Source: an uncultured Collinsella sp. (lineage in GTDB: Bacteria; Actinomycetota; Coriobacteriia; Coriobacteriales; Coriobacteriaceae). From it: a stretch of 5,480 nt of DNA. The notes under the pieces were generated by a model, which was given only the letters and a program-made list of their open reading frames with translations, searched no databases and had not been told where the DNA came from. Made by a program: the position numbers and the translations under genes. Position 1 is the first letter of the stretch; each line of letters starts with the position of its first letter. Where the stretch lies: positions 1 through 5,480 of the forward strand of contig CABQKL010000119.1 in NCBI GenBank assembly GCA_902464645.1, written 5' to 3'. Below, piece by piece: positions 1 to 5,120 of the stretch.

Positions 1-290
1 GTAAAGAGCGGGGACGCGACATCAAGGCCAAACTCCGTCTGCCGCACGGAGCCAAACGGCCTCCCCCCGTTCCAAACATGTCTGACAATGCGACCGCCTT
101 TACGTCCGCAGCCGCCCTGCGCCAACACGTGTAACGGGGTGCCCAGGAAATGCTTGACAAGCGGATGCTCACAAAGGCGCTCCCTGCGCGGATCGTCCGC
201 AGAATCGGGCAGGTCCGGCATTATTGCCAAGACCTGTGGAGGTATCCGGTGATACCGAAAGGCAGATATGTCGCACAGCATGTCGTCCAT
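1..290 (-). CDS. Partial protein of unknown function, N-terminal part; 3' end beyond the left edge
   Basis: On the minus strand one frame stays open from the left edge through position 443. From the ATG at 290 it gives 96 residues with a protein-like composition. It begins MDDMLCDISAFRYHRIPPQ, has HPLVKHFLGTPLHVLAQGG near residues 41-59, and reaches FGLDVASPLF at the edge. Codon third positions are GC-rich, as in the neighbouring genes, whereas the opposite strand reads as arginine-rich shadow. I associate openings of the type 'SAFRYHRIPPQVL ... HPLVKxxLGTPxHVL ... SPLFT' with a family repeated many times in Collinsella genomes, whose longer members seem to end in a nuclease-like domain. That is memory, unchecked, and the C-terminus is not in view. 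The start is uncertain: ATG 290, ATG 281 and ATG 443 are all in frame and none has a strong ribosome-binding site. The M-D-D-M opening favours 290. Function is unknown. Confidence 0.72.
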   Translation of the reverse strand, partial: MDDMLCDISAFRYHRIPPQVLAIMPDLPDSADDPRRERLCEHPLVKHFLGTPLHVLAQGGCGRKGGRIVRHVWNGGRPFGSVRQTEFGLDVASPLF

Positions 291-443
291 GAAGGGTACG
301 TACCCACCGCGTCGTTTGTAAACCCGCCCGGACGGCAAACGCGCTGGCTCGGCCTGCGAACGGTAAATACTGCTACGCGCGCGTCGCGAATCTGCAGGTG
401 ACTCACAATCGGTTTGCAAAGCAAACTGATCGTAAGGTTTCAT
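291..443. other. Divergent gap between the left-edge gene and the M20 remnant
   Basis: This gap separates the minus-strand start at 290 from the plus-strand peptidase remnant. It contains the imperfect inverted repeat at 408-430. I find no convincing sigma-70 -35/-10 pair on either strand. If the left-edge gene actually starts at ATG 443, most of this stretch is coding. Confidence 0.4.
408..430. repeat. 23-bp imperfect inverted repeat, operator-like
   Basis: Two 10-base arms flank a central AAA. The inner parts are GTTTGC (412-417) and GCAAAC (421-426). The arms extend outward to 408 and 430 with one G/T mismatch at 411/427. It lies upstream of the minus-strand gene and just before the peptidase remnant. 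A dimeric repressor site is possible, but no regulator is identifiable in the window. Confidence 0.4.
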
Positions 444-925
444 ATGGTTGATGATGACGAGGGCGGCTATCGCCCCTTTGTCGTGCCCGACCACGCCAAG
501 GTCTGGGTCTACATGCGCCTGACGCCGCCGACCGATACGGCCGCCGCGATCAACATGGTCGAGCAGGCCACTGCCACCGCCGAGGCCGCGGTTCCCGGTT
601 GCCATGGCAGTTTCGCCGTGACGGGCGATCGCCCCGCCATCGAGCGCGACCCGAACTCTCCCCTTCTAGCTGCGCTCAAGCGCGCCGCCGATGACGTGAC
701 GGACGCGGACACGACCGTCGGCTTCTTTACCGGCTGCACCGATACCGCCGTCATTGCCGGCAAGACGGGTAACCGCAATTGCATGAGCTACGGCCCCGGC
801 TCGTTGGTGCTCGCGCATAAGCCCAACGAGCCGGGGCCCATGCCGATATCGTTCGCTGCCAGAACGTGCTCATCGCGCTTGTCGACAACACGCTCTGGGA
901 CGCAAGCGTCCAAGTTGGGGCATAA
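444..925 (+). pseudogene. M20-family metallopeptidase remnant (ArgE/DapE-like), 5'-truncated and frameshifted
   Basis: The first frame reads EGGYRPFVVPDHAKVWVYMRL, then DRPAIERDPNSPLLAALKRA, FFTGCTDTAVIAGKTGNRN and YGPGSLVLAHKPNEP. These match the second half of the M20 dimerisation domain followed by the C-terminal catalytic segment, including the 'GPGS...AHKPNE' motif that carries the last zinc-ligand histidine. Around 834-836 (GAG CCG GGG CCC) the match jumps frame. It resumes as AHADIVRCQNVLIALVDNTL and ends at a double stop (923-928), consistent with loss of one base. Family members are about 400 residues or more. Here the N-terminal zinc-binding domain, with its first His, Asp and Glu ligands, is absent, because upstream sequence belongs to another gene on the opposite strand. 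It should therefore be inactive. The reading that runs on to 956 in the original frame is an artefact of the frameshift. Confidence 0.82.
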
Positions 926-953
926 TAAGCCGCGAACAAACCGACTCGCGCGT

Positions 954-958
954 TAGGA
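954..958 (+). promoter_or_regulatory. Ribosome-binding site for the DUF1015-family gene
   Basis: TAGGA sits six bases before the ATG at 965 and supports that start. It lies just past the stop of the decayed peptidase gene, so the DUF1015 gene may once have been co-transcribed with it. Confidence 0.5.
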
Positions 959-964
959 TCGCCC

Positions 965-1645
965 ATGAAAGCACTTCCGTTTCCCTGCATCCGCCCAGCT
1001 CAGGATCGCGTGCTCGAAGCGCTGCCGCAGATGGGCGGCATCCTAAGCGGCAACGACGCCCTGCGCGGCGCCATTGCCGACGGGCTCATGCACAAAGATC
1101 CGGGGGCGGCGTATTACGTGTACGAATGCTCCGGAGAGCCAGGGCGCGTGACGGGCGTTGTGGCAATTTGCCCGGTCGGCGTACTGACGGGCGACGGCGC
1201 GACCCCCGCAGATGCGGCTGCAGCCGCCCGTGCAATCGCCGAGCTTAAGGTGCAGCCGCGCCCCGTGTCGCTCGCCTACGAGGCCTCGCCCGTTATGGAT
1301 ATCATCCTCGGTGCCGCCAAAGAGGGCGCGTCGCTCTATGCCGTCACCGACCCCGCCGGCATTACGCACCGCGCGTGGGAGGTCAAGCGCGAGGACGCCG
1401 TTGCTGCCATCCGAGCCATGCTCGACCAGGCACCGGAGCCGACGCCGGCAGACGACCCCACCTATGCTGCCGCGCTAGCAGGGGCGGCGCAGCTCCTGGC
1501 AGACGAAGCCCGCGCAGCCGGCGCCTACACGGGCAAAGAGCCGTTCAACTTTACCGTTGCCGCGTTATTCCCCGCCGCGCAGGTTGCCGGCGGCGCACCG
1601 CAGGTTCCGACGGGTTTGCTGACCCACCAGATCGCACGGTTCTAA
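965..1645 (+). CDS. Short divergent DUF1015-family protein
   Basis: A 226-residue protein that I place in DUF1015, a family of unknown function often found near serine-biosynthesis genes. What shows this: the opening PFPCIRP (residues 5-11, family pattern PFxxIRP), YYVYE at 50-54 (family YYIY), a central region ending GITHRAWEV (132-140), and FNFTVAALFPAAQV (194-207), matching the usual 'FNFFLAALFP-DQ'. Two things are odd. Typical members are around 400 residues, while this one has a shortened N-terminal spacer and stops soon after the ALFP motif. Also, where the family carries the near-invariant ADGHHRY, this protein has ADDPTYA (162-168), so the histidines are lost. The frame is intact with a plausible ribosome-binding site, so it may be an expressed, diverged paralogue rather than debris. 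No serA or serC lies nearby. Transcription should end at 1691-1726. Confidence 0.7.
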   Translation: MKALPFPCIRPAQDRVLEALPQMGGILSGNDALRGAIADGLMHKDPGAAYYVYECSGEPGRVTGVVAICPVGVLTGDGATPADAAAAARAIAELKVQPRPVSLAYEASPVMDIILGAAKEGASLYAVTDPAGITHRAWEVKREDAVAAIRAMLDQAPEPTPADDPTYAAALAGAAQLLADEARAAGAYTGKEPFNFTVAALFPAAQVAGGAPQVPTGLLTHQIARF

Positions 1646-1690
1646 CAGGGCCTAAACGCCCGGCACAAAGACTCGGCAGCTCGACAAACA

Positions 1691-1726
1691 AGGGGCGGGG
1701 ATACATGCGCATGCATCCCCGCCCCT
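1691..1726. terminator. Bidirectional rho-independent terminator between convergent genes
   Basis: A perfect 12-bp stem, AGGGGCGGGGAT (1691-1702) with ATCCCCGCCCCT (1715-1726), encloses a 12-base loop. The loop is itself almost wholly a palindrome (CATGCGCATG, 1704-1713). On the plus strand it is followed by TTTCG; on the minus strand by TTGTTTGT. It lies between the DUF1015 gene (ends 1645) and the minus-strand phosphatase (ends 1773) and probably serves both. Confidence 0.88.
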
Positions 1727-1772
1727 TTCGCATCGAGCAATGATGTCGGCAATCCGCATCGCCACGCCCGCG

Positions 1773-2408
1773 CTACCCGCGCTGCGGACCCGCTGCCGCC
1801 ACGAGCGGCTCAAGACCCAGCTCGCGCGCATAATCTTCTTGCGTAAAGACTTCGACCAGTTCAAACGTATCCGTCGCATCGTCAAACGCAAAATGCAGCA
1901 CCGAGCAGTTGCCCGGAACGCGCTCGCGCTCGTCGGCCGCCGCTCCCCTCACGTGGTCCAAAAATTCCTTGATGGACGAGGCGTGGCTCACCGCGAGCAC
2001 GCACTCGTGGTCCGGACGTCGCATAAGATCGGTCAACGTCGCCACCATGCGCTCGCGCACCTGCATCTGCCCCTCGCCGCCAAATTGGCGGTAGAAGTCA
2101 CGCCACGGACGCTCGGGCATGAGCATCACGCGCTCGGCCTCAAAATCGCCAAAGAACCACTCGCACAGACCGTCCAGACGCTCGTAGGCAAGGCCCGGCC
2201 ACAGGTTGGCGATAGTCTGCTCGGTGCGATGCAGCGTCGAGGTGTAGGCGTGGTCGGGCTCGATGCCACGCGCTCGCAAGAACATGCCAGCGCGCGCCGC
2301 CTGCTCGCAGCCCAACTGCGTGAGCGGCGAATCACTCCAGCCCTGAATAATGCGCTTGAGGTTAAATATCGTCTGTCCATGACGGACCAGATACAGGTCT
2401 TTATTCAT
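1773..2408 (-). CDS. Histidine phosphatase superfamily protein (phosphoglycerate mutase-like), downstream paralogue
   Basis: A 211-residue cytoplasmic enzyme of the RHG/histidine phosphatase superfamily (PF00300). In this family the histidine in the LVRHG motif is phosphorylated during phosphate-ester hydrolysis or transfer. Visible catalytic residues are R9-H10-G11, R61 (STLHRTEQT), the acid E83 (LCEWFFGDFE) and H142 (VSHASS), so all core residues are present. The substrate cannot be told from sequence; cofactor-dependent mutase is only one of many possible roles. The start at ATG 2408 is fixed by GAAAGGA (2420-2414) five bases upstream. It follows its paralogue after a 17-base gap, so they are almost certainly co-transcribed. 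Compared with the paralogue it has an extra C-terminal tail of about 25 residues after the LHFAF strand. The transcript should end at the hairpin at 1691-1726. Confidence 0.92.
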   Translation of the reverse strand: MNKDLYLVRHGQTIFNLKRIIQGWSDSPLTQLGCEQAARAGMFLRARGIEPDHAYTSTLHRTEQTIANLWPGLAYERLDGLCEWFFGDFEAERVMLMPERPWRDFYRQFGGEGQMQVRERMVATLTDLMRRPDHECVLAVSHASSIKEFLDHVRGAAADERERVPGNCSVLHFAFDDATDTFELVEVFTQEDYARELGLEPLVAAAGPQRG

Positions 2409-2413
2409 AGGGG

Positions 2414-2420
2414 TCCTTTC
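2414..2420 (-). promoter_or_regulatory. Ribosome-binding site of the downstream phosphatase
   Basis: GAAAGGA on the minus strand, five bases before ATG 2408, in the short gap after the upstream paralogue's stop (2426-2428). Confidence 0.75.
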
Positions 2421-2425
2421 GTTCG

Positions 2426-2968
2426 TTACCAGTCAAGGAGCGAAAACGCCCCGTCGCAATAGCCAAAATGAAGCACGGCACCGTTGTCGGGCTGTCCTCC
2501 CCCGCCGGCCACATACTCAAGAAACTCCTGACAGGCAGAGCCATGAGAGACCGCAAGCACACGATCGTGCTGCGGTCGGGCCATAATGCGGGACAGCGCC
2601 GCAACCATGCGCGCCCGTAGCTCGCCTTCAGATTCGCCACCAAAGGCCACCGGATAATCACCCCAGGGCTGCGGCGGCATCTCGCAATTTGATGTGCCCT
2701 CCAGCGAGCCCAAGTGCCACTCGCGCAGGTCGTCGACCGGCTCTACGGGAAGGCCCTCGCCAACGATAAGCTCGGCCGTACGCCGCGCCCGACCCAACGG
2801 AGACGTATACGCATGGTCAAAGGAGATGCCACGCGCCTCAAACGCCGCGCGCGTCGCCAGTGCCTGTTCGCACCCGCGCGCCGTAAGCGACGAATCGTGC
2901 CAGCCCTGCAAAATGTTCTGCACATTGAGCTCAGTCTGCCCATGCCGCACCAAATACAGATCGGCCAC
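2426..2968 (-). CDS. Histidine phosphatase superfamily protein, upstream paralogue
   Basis: A 180-residue RHG-family phosphatase (PF00300) from a GTG start at 2968. Core residues are R8-H9-G10 (LVRHGQTELN), R60 (SPLGRARRTAE), E83 (LREWHLGSLEG) and H142 (VSHGSACQEF). Segments such as DLYLVRHGQT, QGWxDSxLTxxGCEQA and the shared H142 position make it a clear tandem paralogue of the next gene. The GTG is preferred because AGGGGAGGG (2980-2972) lies immediately upstream and because it aligns the RHG motif with the paralogue. The same frame runs open to an ATG at 3049, but that would translate the REP-like hairpin into an unrelated leader (ACPLCGGARGG). The enzyme is cytoplasmic, with no signal peptide or membrane segment; its substrate is unknown. 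It is second in a minus-strand cluster headed by the nitroreductase. Confidence 0.9.
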   Translation of the reverse strand: MADLYLVRHGQTELNVQNILQGWHDSSLTARGCEQALATRAAFEARGISFDHAYTSPLGRARRTAELIVGEGLPVEPVDDLREWHLGSLEGTSNCEMPPQPWGDYPVAFGGESEGELRARMVAALSRIMARPQHDRVLAVSHGSACQEFLEYVAGGGGQPDNGAVLHFGYCDGAFSLLDW

Positions 2969-2971
2969 AAG

Positions 2972-2980
2972 CCCTCCCCT
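2972..2980 (-). promoter_or_regulatory. Ribosome-binding site that decides the GTG start at 2968
   Basis: AGGGGAGGG on the minus strand, followed by CTT and then GTG. It supports the 180-residue form over the longer open frame starting at 3049. Confidence 0.65.
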
Positions 2981-2983
2981 CGC

Positions 2984-3018
2984 ACCACCGCAAAGGGGAC
3001 AGGCACCTTTGTGGTGGT
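2984..3018. repeat. REP-like palindromic hairpin containing GGGGACAGGCACC
   Basis: The arms ACCACCGCAAAGG (2984-2996) and CCTTTGTGGTGGT (3006-3018) pair over 13 bp with one G-T wobble around the 9-base loop GGACAGGCA. It lies in the 81-bp gap between the nitroreductase stop and the first phosphatase start. On the plus strand it is followed by TTTT. On the minus strand, the direction of transcription here, there is no T-run, so it is not a standard terminator for the operon. From memory, the AAAGGGGACAGGCACCTTT core recurs between genes in Collinsella and in other bacteria, which suggests a dispersed REP-type element; I could not check this. Confidence 0.65.
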
Positions 3019-3049
3019 TTTGCCGCCGGATCGCGCCGCAACGACGCAA

Positions 3050-3721
3050 CTACACCAGCACGTCGGCAAGCGGGCGCTTGGGCACGTGATGCACCCGCGC
3101 CTCGTCGCGCCAGTAATTTATAGAGCCGTCGGGGTTGGAATTGATCGCGTCGATAACCTGGGTCTCGGCCGGCACGCCAAAGGCCATGATCAGCTTGAGC
3201 TCGTATTTGTCGTTATCGAGCCCCATCGCATCGATCGCGTGGGGCGTAAAGGCCTTGAACATGCAAGCCGCTACCTCGGGCGTTGCGCTGCGCGCAGCGA
3301 GCATCATCGTCTGAGCCGCGATGCCCGTGTCGACCTCGGTGATAGGCGCGGCGGGCTTACCCGGAACAGCGCGCTCGGCAAGAATCGCGATGTAGCCGGT
3401 CGGGCGTTCGCCCTCATCGGGACCCGGCCAATCCTTGAGCGCACCGGCCCATGCGAGCTCGTCAAACACGCGAGCGCAGTCCTCGGCACCGCTCACCACA
3501 TGAAAACGTAGGCGCTGGGCATTGGCGCCACAGGGAGCCAGGTGCGCCAGCTCTACCAGCTCGAGCAAAAACTCGCGCGGCACGCGCATGGACTCGTCAA
3601 ATCGGCGGCACGTGCGGGCGCGGCGGACCAGCGCGTCAAACGAATCCAAGCCAAGCTTTTCGCAACCTTGCTTTGCCATCGATTCGACACTCGACGGTGC
3701 CTCGGGAACTGCTTCGTTCAT
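3050..3721 (-). CDS. Nitroreductase-family flavoprotein
   Basis: A 223-residue protein of the FMN-dependent nitroreductase superfamily (PF00881), expected to use NAD(P)H to reduce nitro compounds, quinones or other acceptors in the cytoplasm. Evidence: an N-terminal RRARTCRRFDES (residues 33-44), the RRSxRxF-type FMN-phosphate segment; APCGANAQ (62-69), the usual flavin-contacting loop; DTGIAAQTMMLAA (131-143) on the dimer-interface helix; MAFGVPAE (179-186); and a C-terminal YWRDEARVHHVPKRPL (203-218) typical of the group. Length is normal. The start at ATG 3721 is chosen because it follows GGGGGT and gives a family-like N-terminus; the frame extends to 3889, but that extra part has no family resemblance and would read through the intergenic promoter region. 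It heads a minus-strand cluster with the two phosphatases, 81 bp upstream of the first. A DtxR/IdeR-like box lies 28 bp upstream of the start codon. The physiological substrate is unknown. Confidence 0.9.
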   Translation of the reverse strand: MNEAVPEAPSSVESMAKQGCEKLGLDSFDALVRRARTCRRFDESMRVPREFLLELVELAHLAPCGANAQRLRFHVVSGAEDCARVFDELAWAGALKDWPGPDEGERPTGYIAILAERAVPGKPAAPITEVDTGIAAQTMMLAARSATPEVAACMFKAFTPHAIDAMGLDNDKYELKLIMAFGVPAETQVIDAINSNPDGSINYWRDEARVHHVPKRPLADVLV

Positions 3722-3749
3722 AGGGACCCCCAATACAAGCCAATTGTCC

Positions 3750-3768
3750 TTAGGAAAATCTAACCTAA
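3750..3768 (-). promoter_or_regulatory. Candidate DtxR/IdeR-type metal-responsive operator
   Basis: Read on the minus strand, the site is TTAGGTTAGATTTTCCTAA. Against the consensus TWAGGTTAGSCTAACCTWA it matches at 15 of 19 positions: the whole first half-site and the outer five bases of the second. It sits 28 bp upstream of the nitroreductase ATG, where a bound repressor would block transcription. A further CCTA-N5-TAGG pair (3764-3776) overlaps its edge. No DtxR-family regulator is in the window, so the binding protein is an inference. Confidence 0.55.
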
Positions 3769-3945
3769 AACGTAGGCAATAACGAACAGAGCTGCAATGT
3801 TCTACACCTGTTGAATAGAAAATCGCGACGTGGGGAACAACGAAAACAAATCGGGACCTTTGGGTTACACTTCGTCCTCCCCGACCCATACGCCGGCGCC
3901 TTTAGGCGATACTGGTTGTAACGATTAAGGCTTACGCCGCACGGA

Positions 3946-3952
3946 AAGGAGA
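3946..3952 (+). promoter_or_regulatory. Ribosome-binding site of the DUF308 gene
   Basis: A near-consensus AAAGGAG-type site located just before ATG 3957. It is the strongest ribosome-binding site in the window. Confidence 0.75.
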
Positions 3953-3956
3953 CATT

Positions 3957-4559
3957 ATGGGCATCTTTAAGAACGATGACCAGCAGTCGAACCTGTTTGG
4001 ATTTGACGAGAAAAGCATGGCAGGCAAGGCAATCAAGGCCGTGCGCTGGATCTACGCTATCACGGGTGTCATCGCACTGCTTGCCGGCATCGCGCTGCTG
4101 TTTGCGCCCGCCAAGTCCCTCGTCTTTTTGACGACCGTCCTGGGCTTCTACTTTATAATCACGGCAGCCATTAGGCTGTTCACCGCCATTTTTGAGCCGC
4201 TGCTGCCCGCCGGCTGGCGCGTGACGAGCATCATCTCCAACCTGCTCATCATTCTGGGCGGCGTCATAATCCTGCGCAGTCAGGCCTTCTCGACCGCGAC
4301 GCTCACCACGCTCGTGGTGGTCGTGGCCGGCTTTGGCTGGATCGTCGAAGGTGTCATGTCCATTCTGGAGTCCGAGCTTTCGTCTAACCGCGCCCTCGCC
4401 ATCCTGAGCGGCGCGCTCTCCATCATCGCAGGCATGTTCGTGTTTATCTATCCGCTGTGGTCGGCAAAGATGCTCGTCATCTTTAGCGGCGCCGCGCTCC
4501 TGGTGTTTGGCGTGACGCTCATTATTCGTGCTATCCGCTTTGGCAAGCTGGTGCACTAG
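3957..4559 (+). CDS. DUF308/HdeD-like six-helix membrane protein
   Basis: A 200-residue integral membrane protein. After a polar N-terminal stretch (about residues 1-28) there are six hydrophobic segments at roughly 31-50, 55-77, 91-107, 113-133, 146-165 and 171-192, in three pairs with short links. That layout, the length, and the repeated G-rich helices (e.g. VIALLAGIALLFAP, LSIIAGMFVFIYP, GAALLVFGVTLI) fit the DUF308/HdeD family. In enterobacteria HdeD is linked to acid resistance; for most other members, including this one, function is unknown. The start at ATG 3957 is well supported by AAAGGAG ending six bases upstream. The stop codon TAG directly abuts the ATG of the next gene, implying one transcript and translational coupling. 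Residues 1-25 contain no signal peptide. Confidence 0.85.
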   Translation: MGIFKNDDQQSNLFGFDEKSMAGKAIKAVRWIYAITGVIALLAGIALLFAPAKSLVFLTTVLGFYFIITAAIRLFTAIFEPLLPAGWRVTSIISNLLIILGGVIILRSQAFSTATLTTLVVVVAGFGWIVEGVMSILESELSSNRALAILSGALSIIAGMFVFIYPLWSAKMLVIFSGAALLVFGVTLIIRAIRFGKLVH

Positions 4560-5042
4560 ATGCCGCGAACGCTCTTTATTGATGCCGACGCCTGCCCGGT
4601 TACGCGCGAGTCGATCGACTGCGCGCGACGGGCGGGCGTCGCCGTGGTGATAGCCGGCAACAGCACGCAAAACCTGGAGCGGCACATTCGCCGCAACGAT
4701 CCGCGCGATGCCGAGCACGCGCGACGCGGCTTTTGGGTCACGACGCTCGACGTGAGCGTAGGCGCCGATAGCGCCGACTTTGCCATTGTCGAACGTCTGC
4801 AGGCGGGCGACGTGGTCGTGACGCAGGACATTGGCCTGGCGAGTATGGTGCTCGGCCGCGATGCCGCCGCCATCGGCGTACGCGGACGCGTGTACGACAA
4901 GGCGACCATCGACATGCAGCTGTTTATTCGTCACGAGGAAAAGAAGGTGCGTCGCGCCGGCGGTCGCACGCGCGGACCGGCAGCCTTCACCAGCGAAGAC
5001 CGCGCCCGCTTTAAGCGCAACCTCACCGAGCTGCTCCGCTAA
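4560..5042 (+). CDS. YaiI/YqxD family protein (UPF0178, DUF188)
   Basis: A 160-residue cytoplasmic protein of the DUF188/UPF0178 family, matching the usual length of about 150-160. The conserved blocks are all present: FIDADACPVTRE (residues 6-17), VSVGADSADFAIVE (65-78), GDVVVTQDIGLAS (83-95), and the C-terminal block RRAGGRTRGPAAFTSEDRAR (130-149). The acidic N-terminal motif and the D-x-x-L/T-Q-D arrangement recall PIN-like nuclease folds, and I believe the family has been grouped there by fold comparison. No biochemical function is established that I can cite. The start at 4560 follows the TAG of the DUF308 gene with no gap and with only a weak ribosome-binding site, so it probably relies on ribosomes terminating upstream. 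A strong terminator follows three bases after the stop. Confidence 0.92.
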   Translation: MPRTLFIDADACPVTRESIDCARRAGVAVVIAGNSTQNLERHIRRNDPRDAEHARRGFWVTTLDVSVGADSADFAIVERLQAGDVVVTQDIGLASMVLGRDAAAIGVRGRVYDKATIDMQLFIRHEEKKVRRAGGRTRGPAAFTSEDRARFKRNLTELLR

Positions 5043-5044
5043 CC

Positions 5045-5088
5045 AAGGCAGATTTTTGGGACATGCCTAAAAACTGCCTTTTTGTTTT
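5045..5088 (+). terminator. Rho-independent terminator after the DUF308-DUF188 pair
   Basis: The arms AAGGCAG (5045-5051) and CTGCCTT (5074-5080) pair perfectly. After a single bulged A, TTTTT (5053-5057) pairs with AAAAA (5069-5073), and GG with CC closes the tip. The T-rich tail TTTTTGTTTT runs on to 5088. It begins three bases after the stop codon at 5040-5042. Confidence 0.88.
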
Positions 5089-5095
5089 GGGCGGT

Positions 5096-5107
5096 GTGAG
5101 CGCTCAC
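5096..5107. repeat. Perfect 12-bp palindrome GTGAGCGCTCAC
   Basis: The palindrome lies between the two terminator structures of the convergent junction. It matches the core of LacI/GalR-family operators, notably the symmetrised lac operator. However, it is not upstream of any gene in view, so an operator role is doubtful. Confidence 0.4.
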
Positions 5108-5120
5108 GATCCGTGGCTCA

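Larger units (their letters stand above)
3722..3956. other. Divergent intergenic region between the nitroreductase and the DUF308 gene
   Basis: This 235-bp AT-richer region must hold promoters for both divergent units. It contains the candidate iron box (3750-3768). On the plus strand TACACT (3866-3871) is a possible -10, but I see no convincing -35 partner. I find no small gene, tRNA or recognisable riboswitch in it. Confidence 0.5.

Noticed and set aside
150..401. 83-residue plus-strand open frame
   Set aside because: It is the complement of the coherent minus-strand gene that runs off the left edge; the plus reading has no recognisable features.
837..956. Continuation of the peptidase reading frame to 956
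   Set aside because: Homology moves to another frame at 834-836 and ends at 923-925; the residues after the shift are frameshift product.
1740..2462. 240-residue plus-strand open frame
   Set aside because: It is antisense to the downstream histidine phosphatase, whose full active-site set is on the minus strand.
2969..3049. N-terminal extension of the upstream phosphatase to ATG 3049
   Set aside because: It would translate the REP-like hairpin into a leader with no counterpart in the paralogue; GTG 2968 has a ribosome-binding site and aligns the RHG motif.
2714..3511. 265-residue plus-strand open frame
   Set aside because: It is antisense to the phosphatase and nitroreductase genes, spans their intergenic gap and the REP-like hairpin, and has a shadow-frame composition.
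3722..3889. N-terminal extension of the nitroreductase to 3889
   Set aside because: It would add 56 residues with no family resemblance across the regulatory region that contains the iron box; ATG 3721 gives a normal-length protein.
3897..3908. Small hairpin CGCC-TTTA-GGCG upstream of the DUF308 gene
   Set aside because: The stem is only 4 bp and has no T-run or recognisable riboswitch features; it is expected by chance at this base composition.
3765..4934. 389-residue open frame on the minus strand
   Set aside because: It lies antisense to the DUF308 and DUF188 genes, is rich in His, Asp, Arg and Gln in a way typical of shadow frames in GC-rich DNA, and shows no domain. Both plus-strand genes have clear family matches and start signals.
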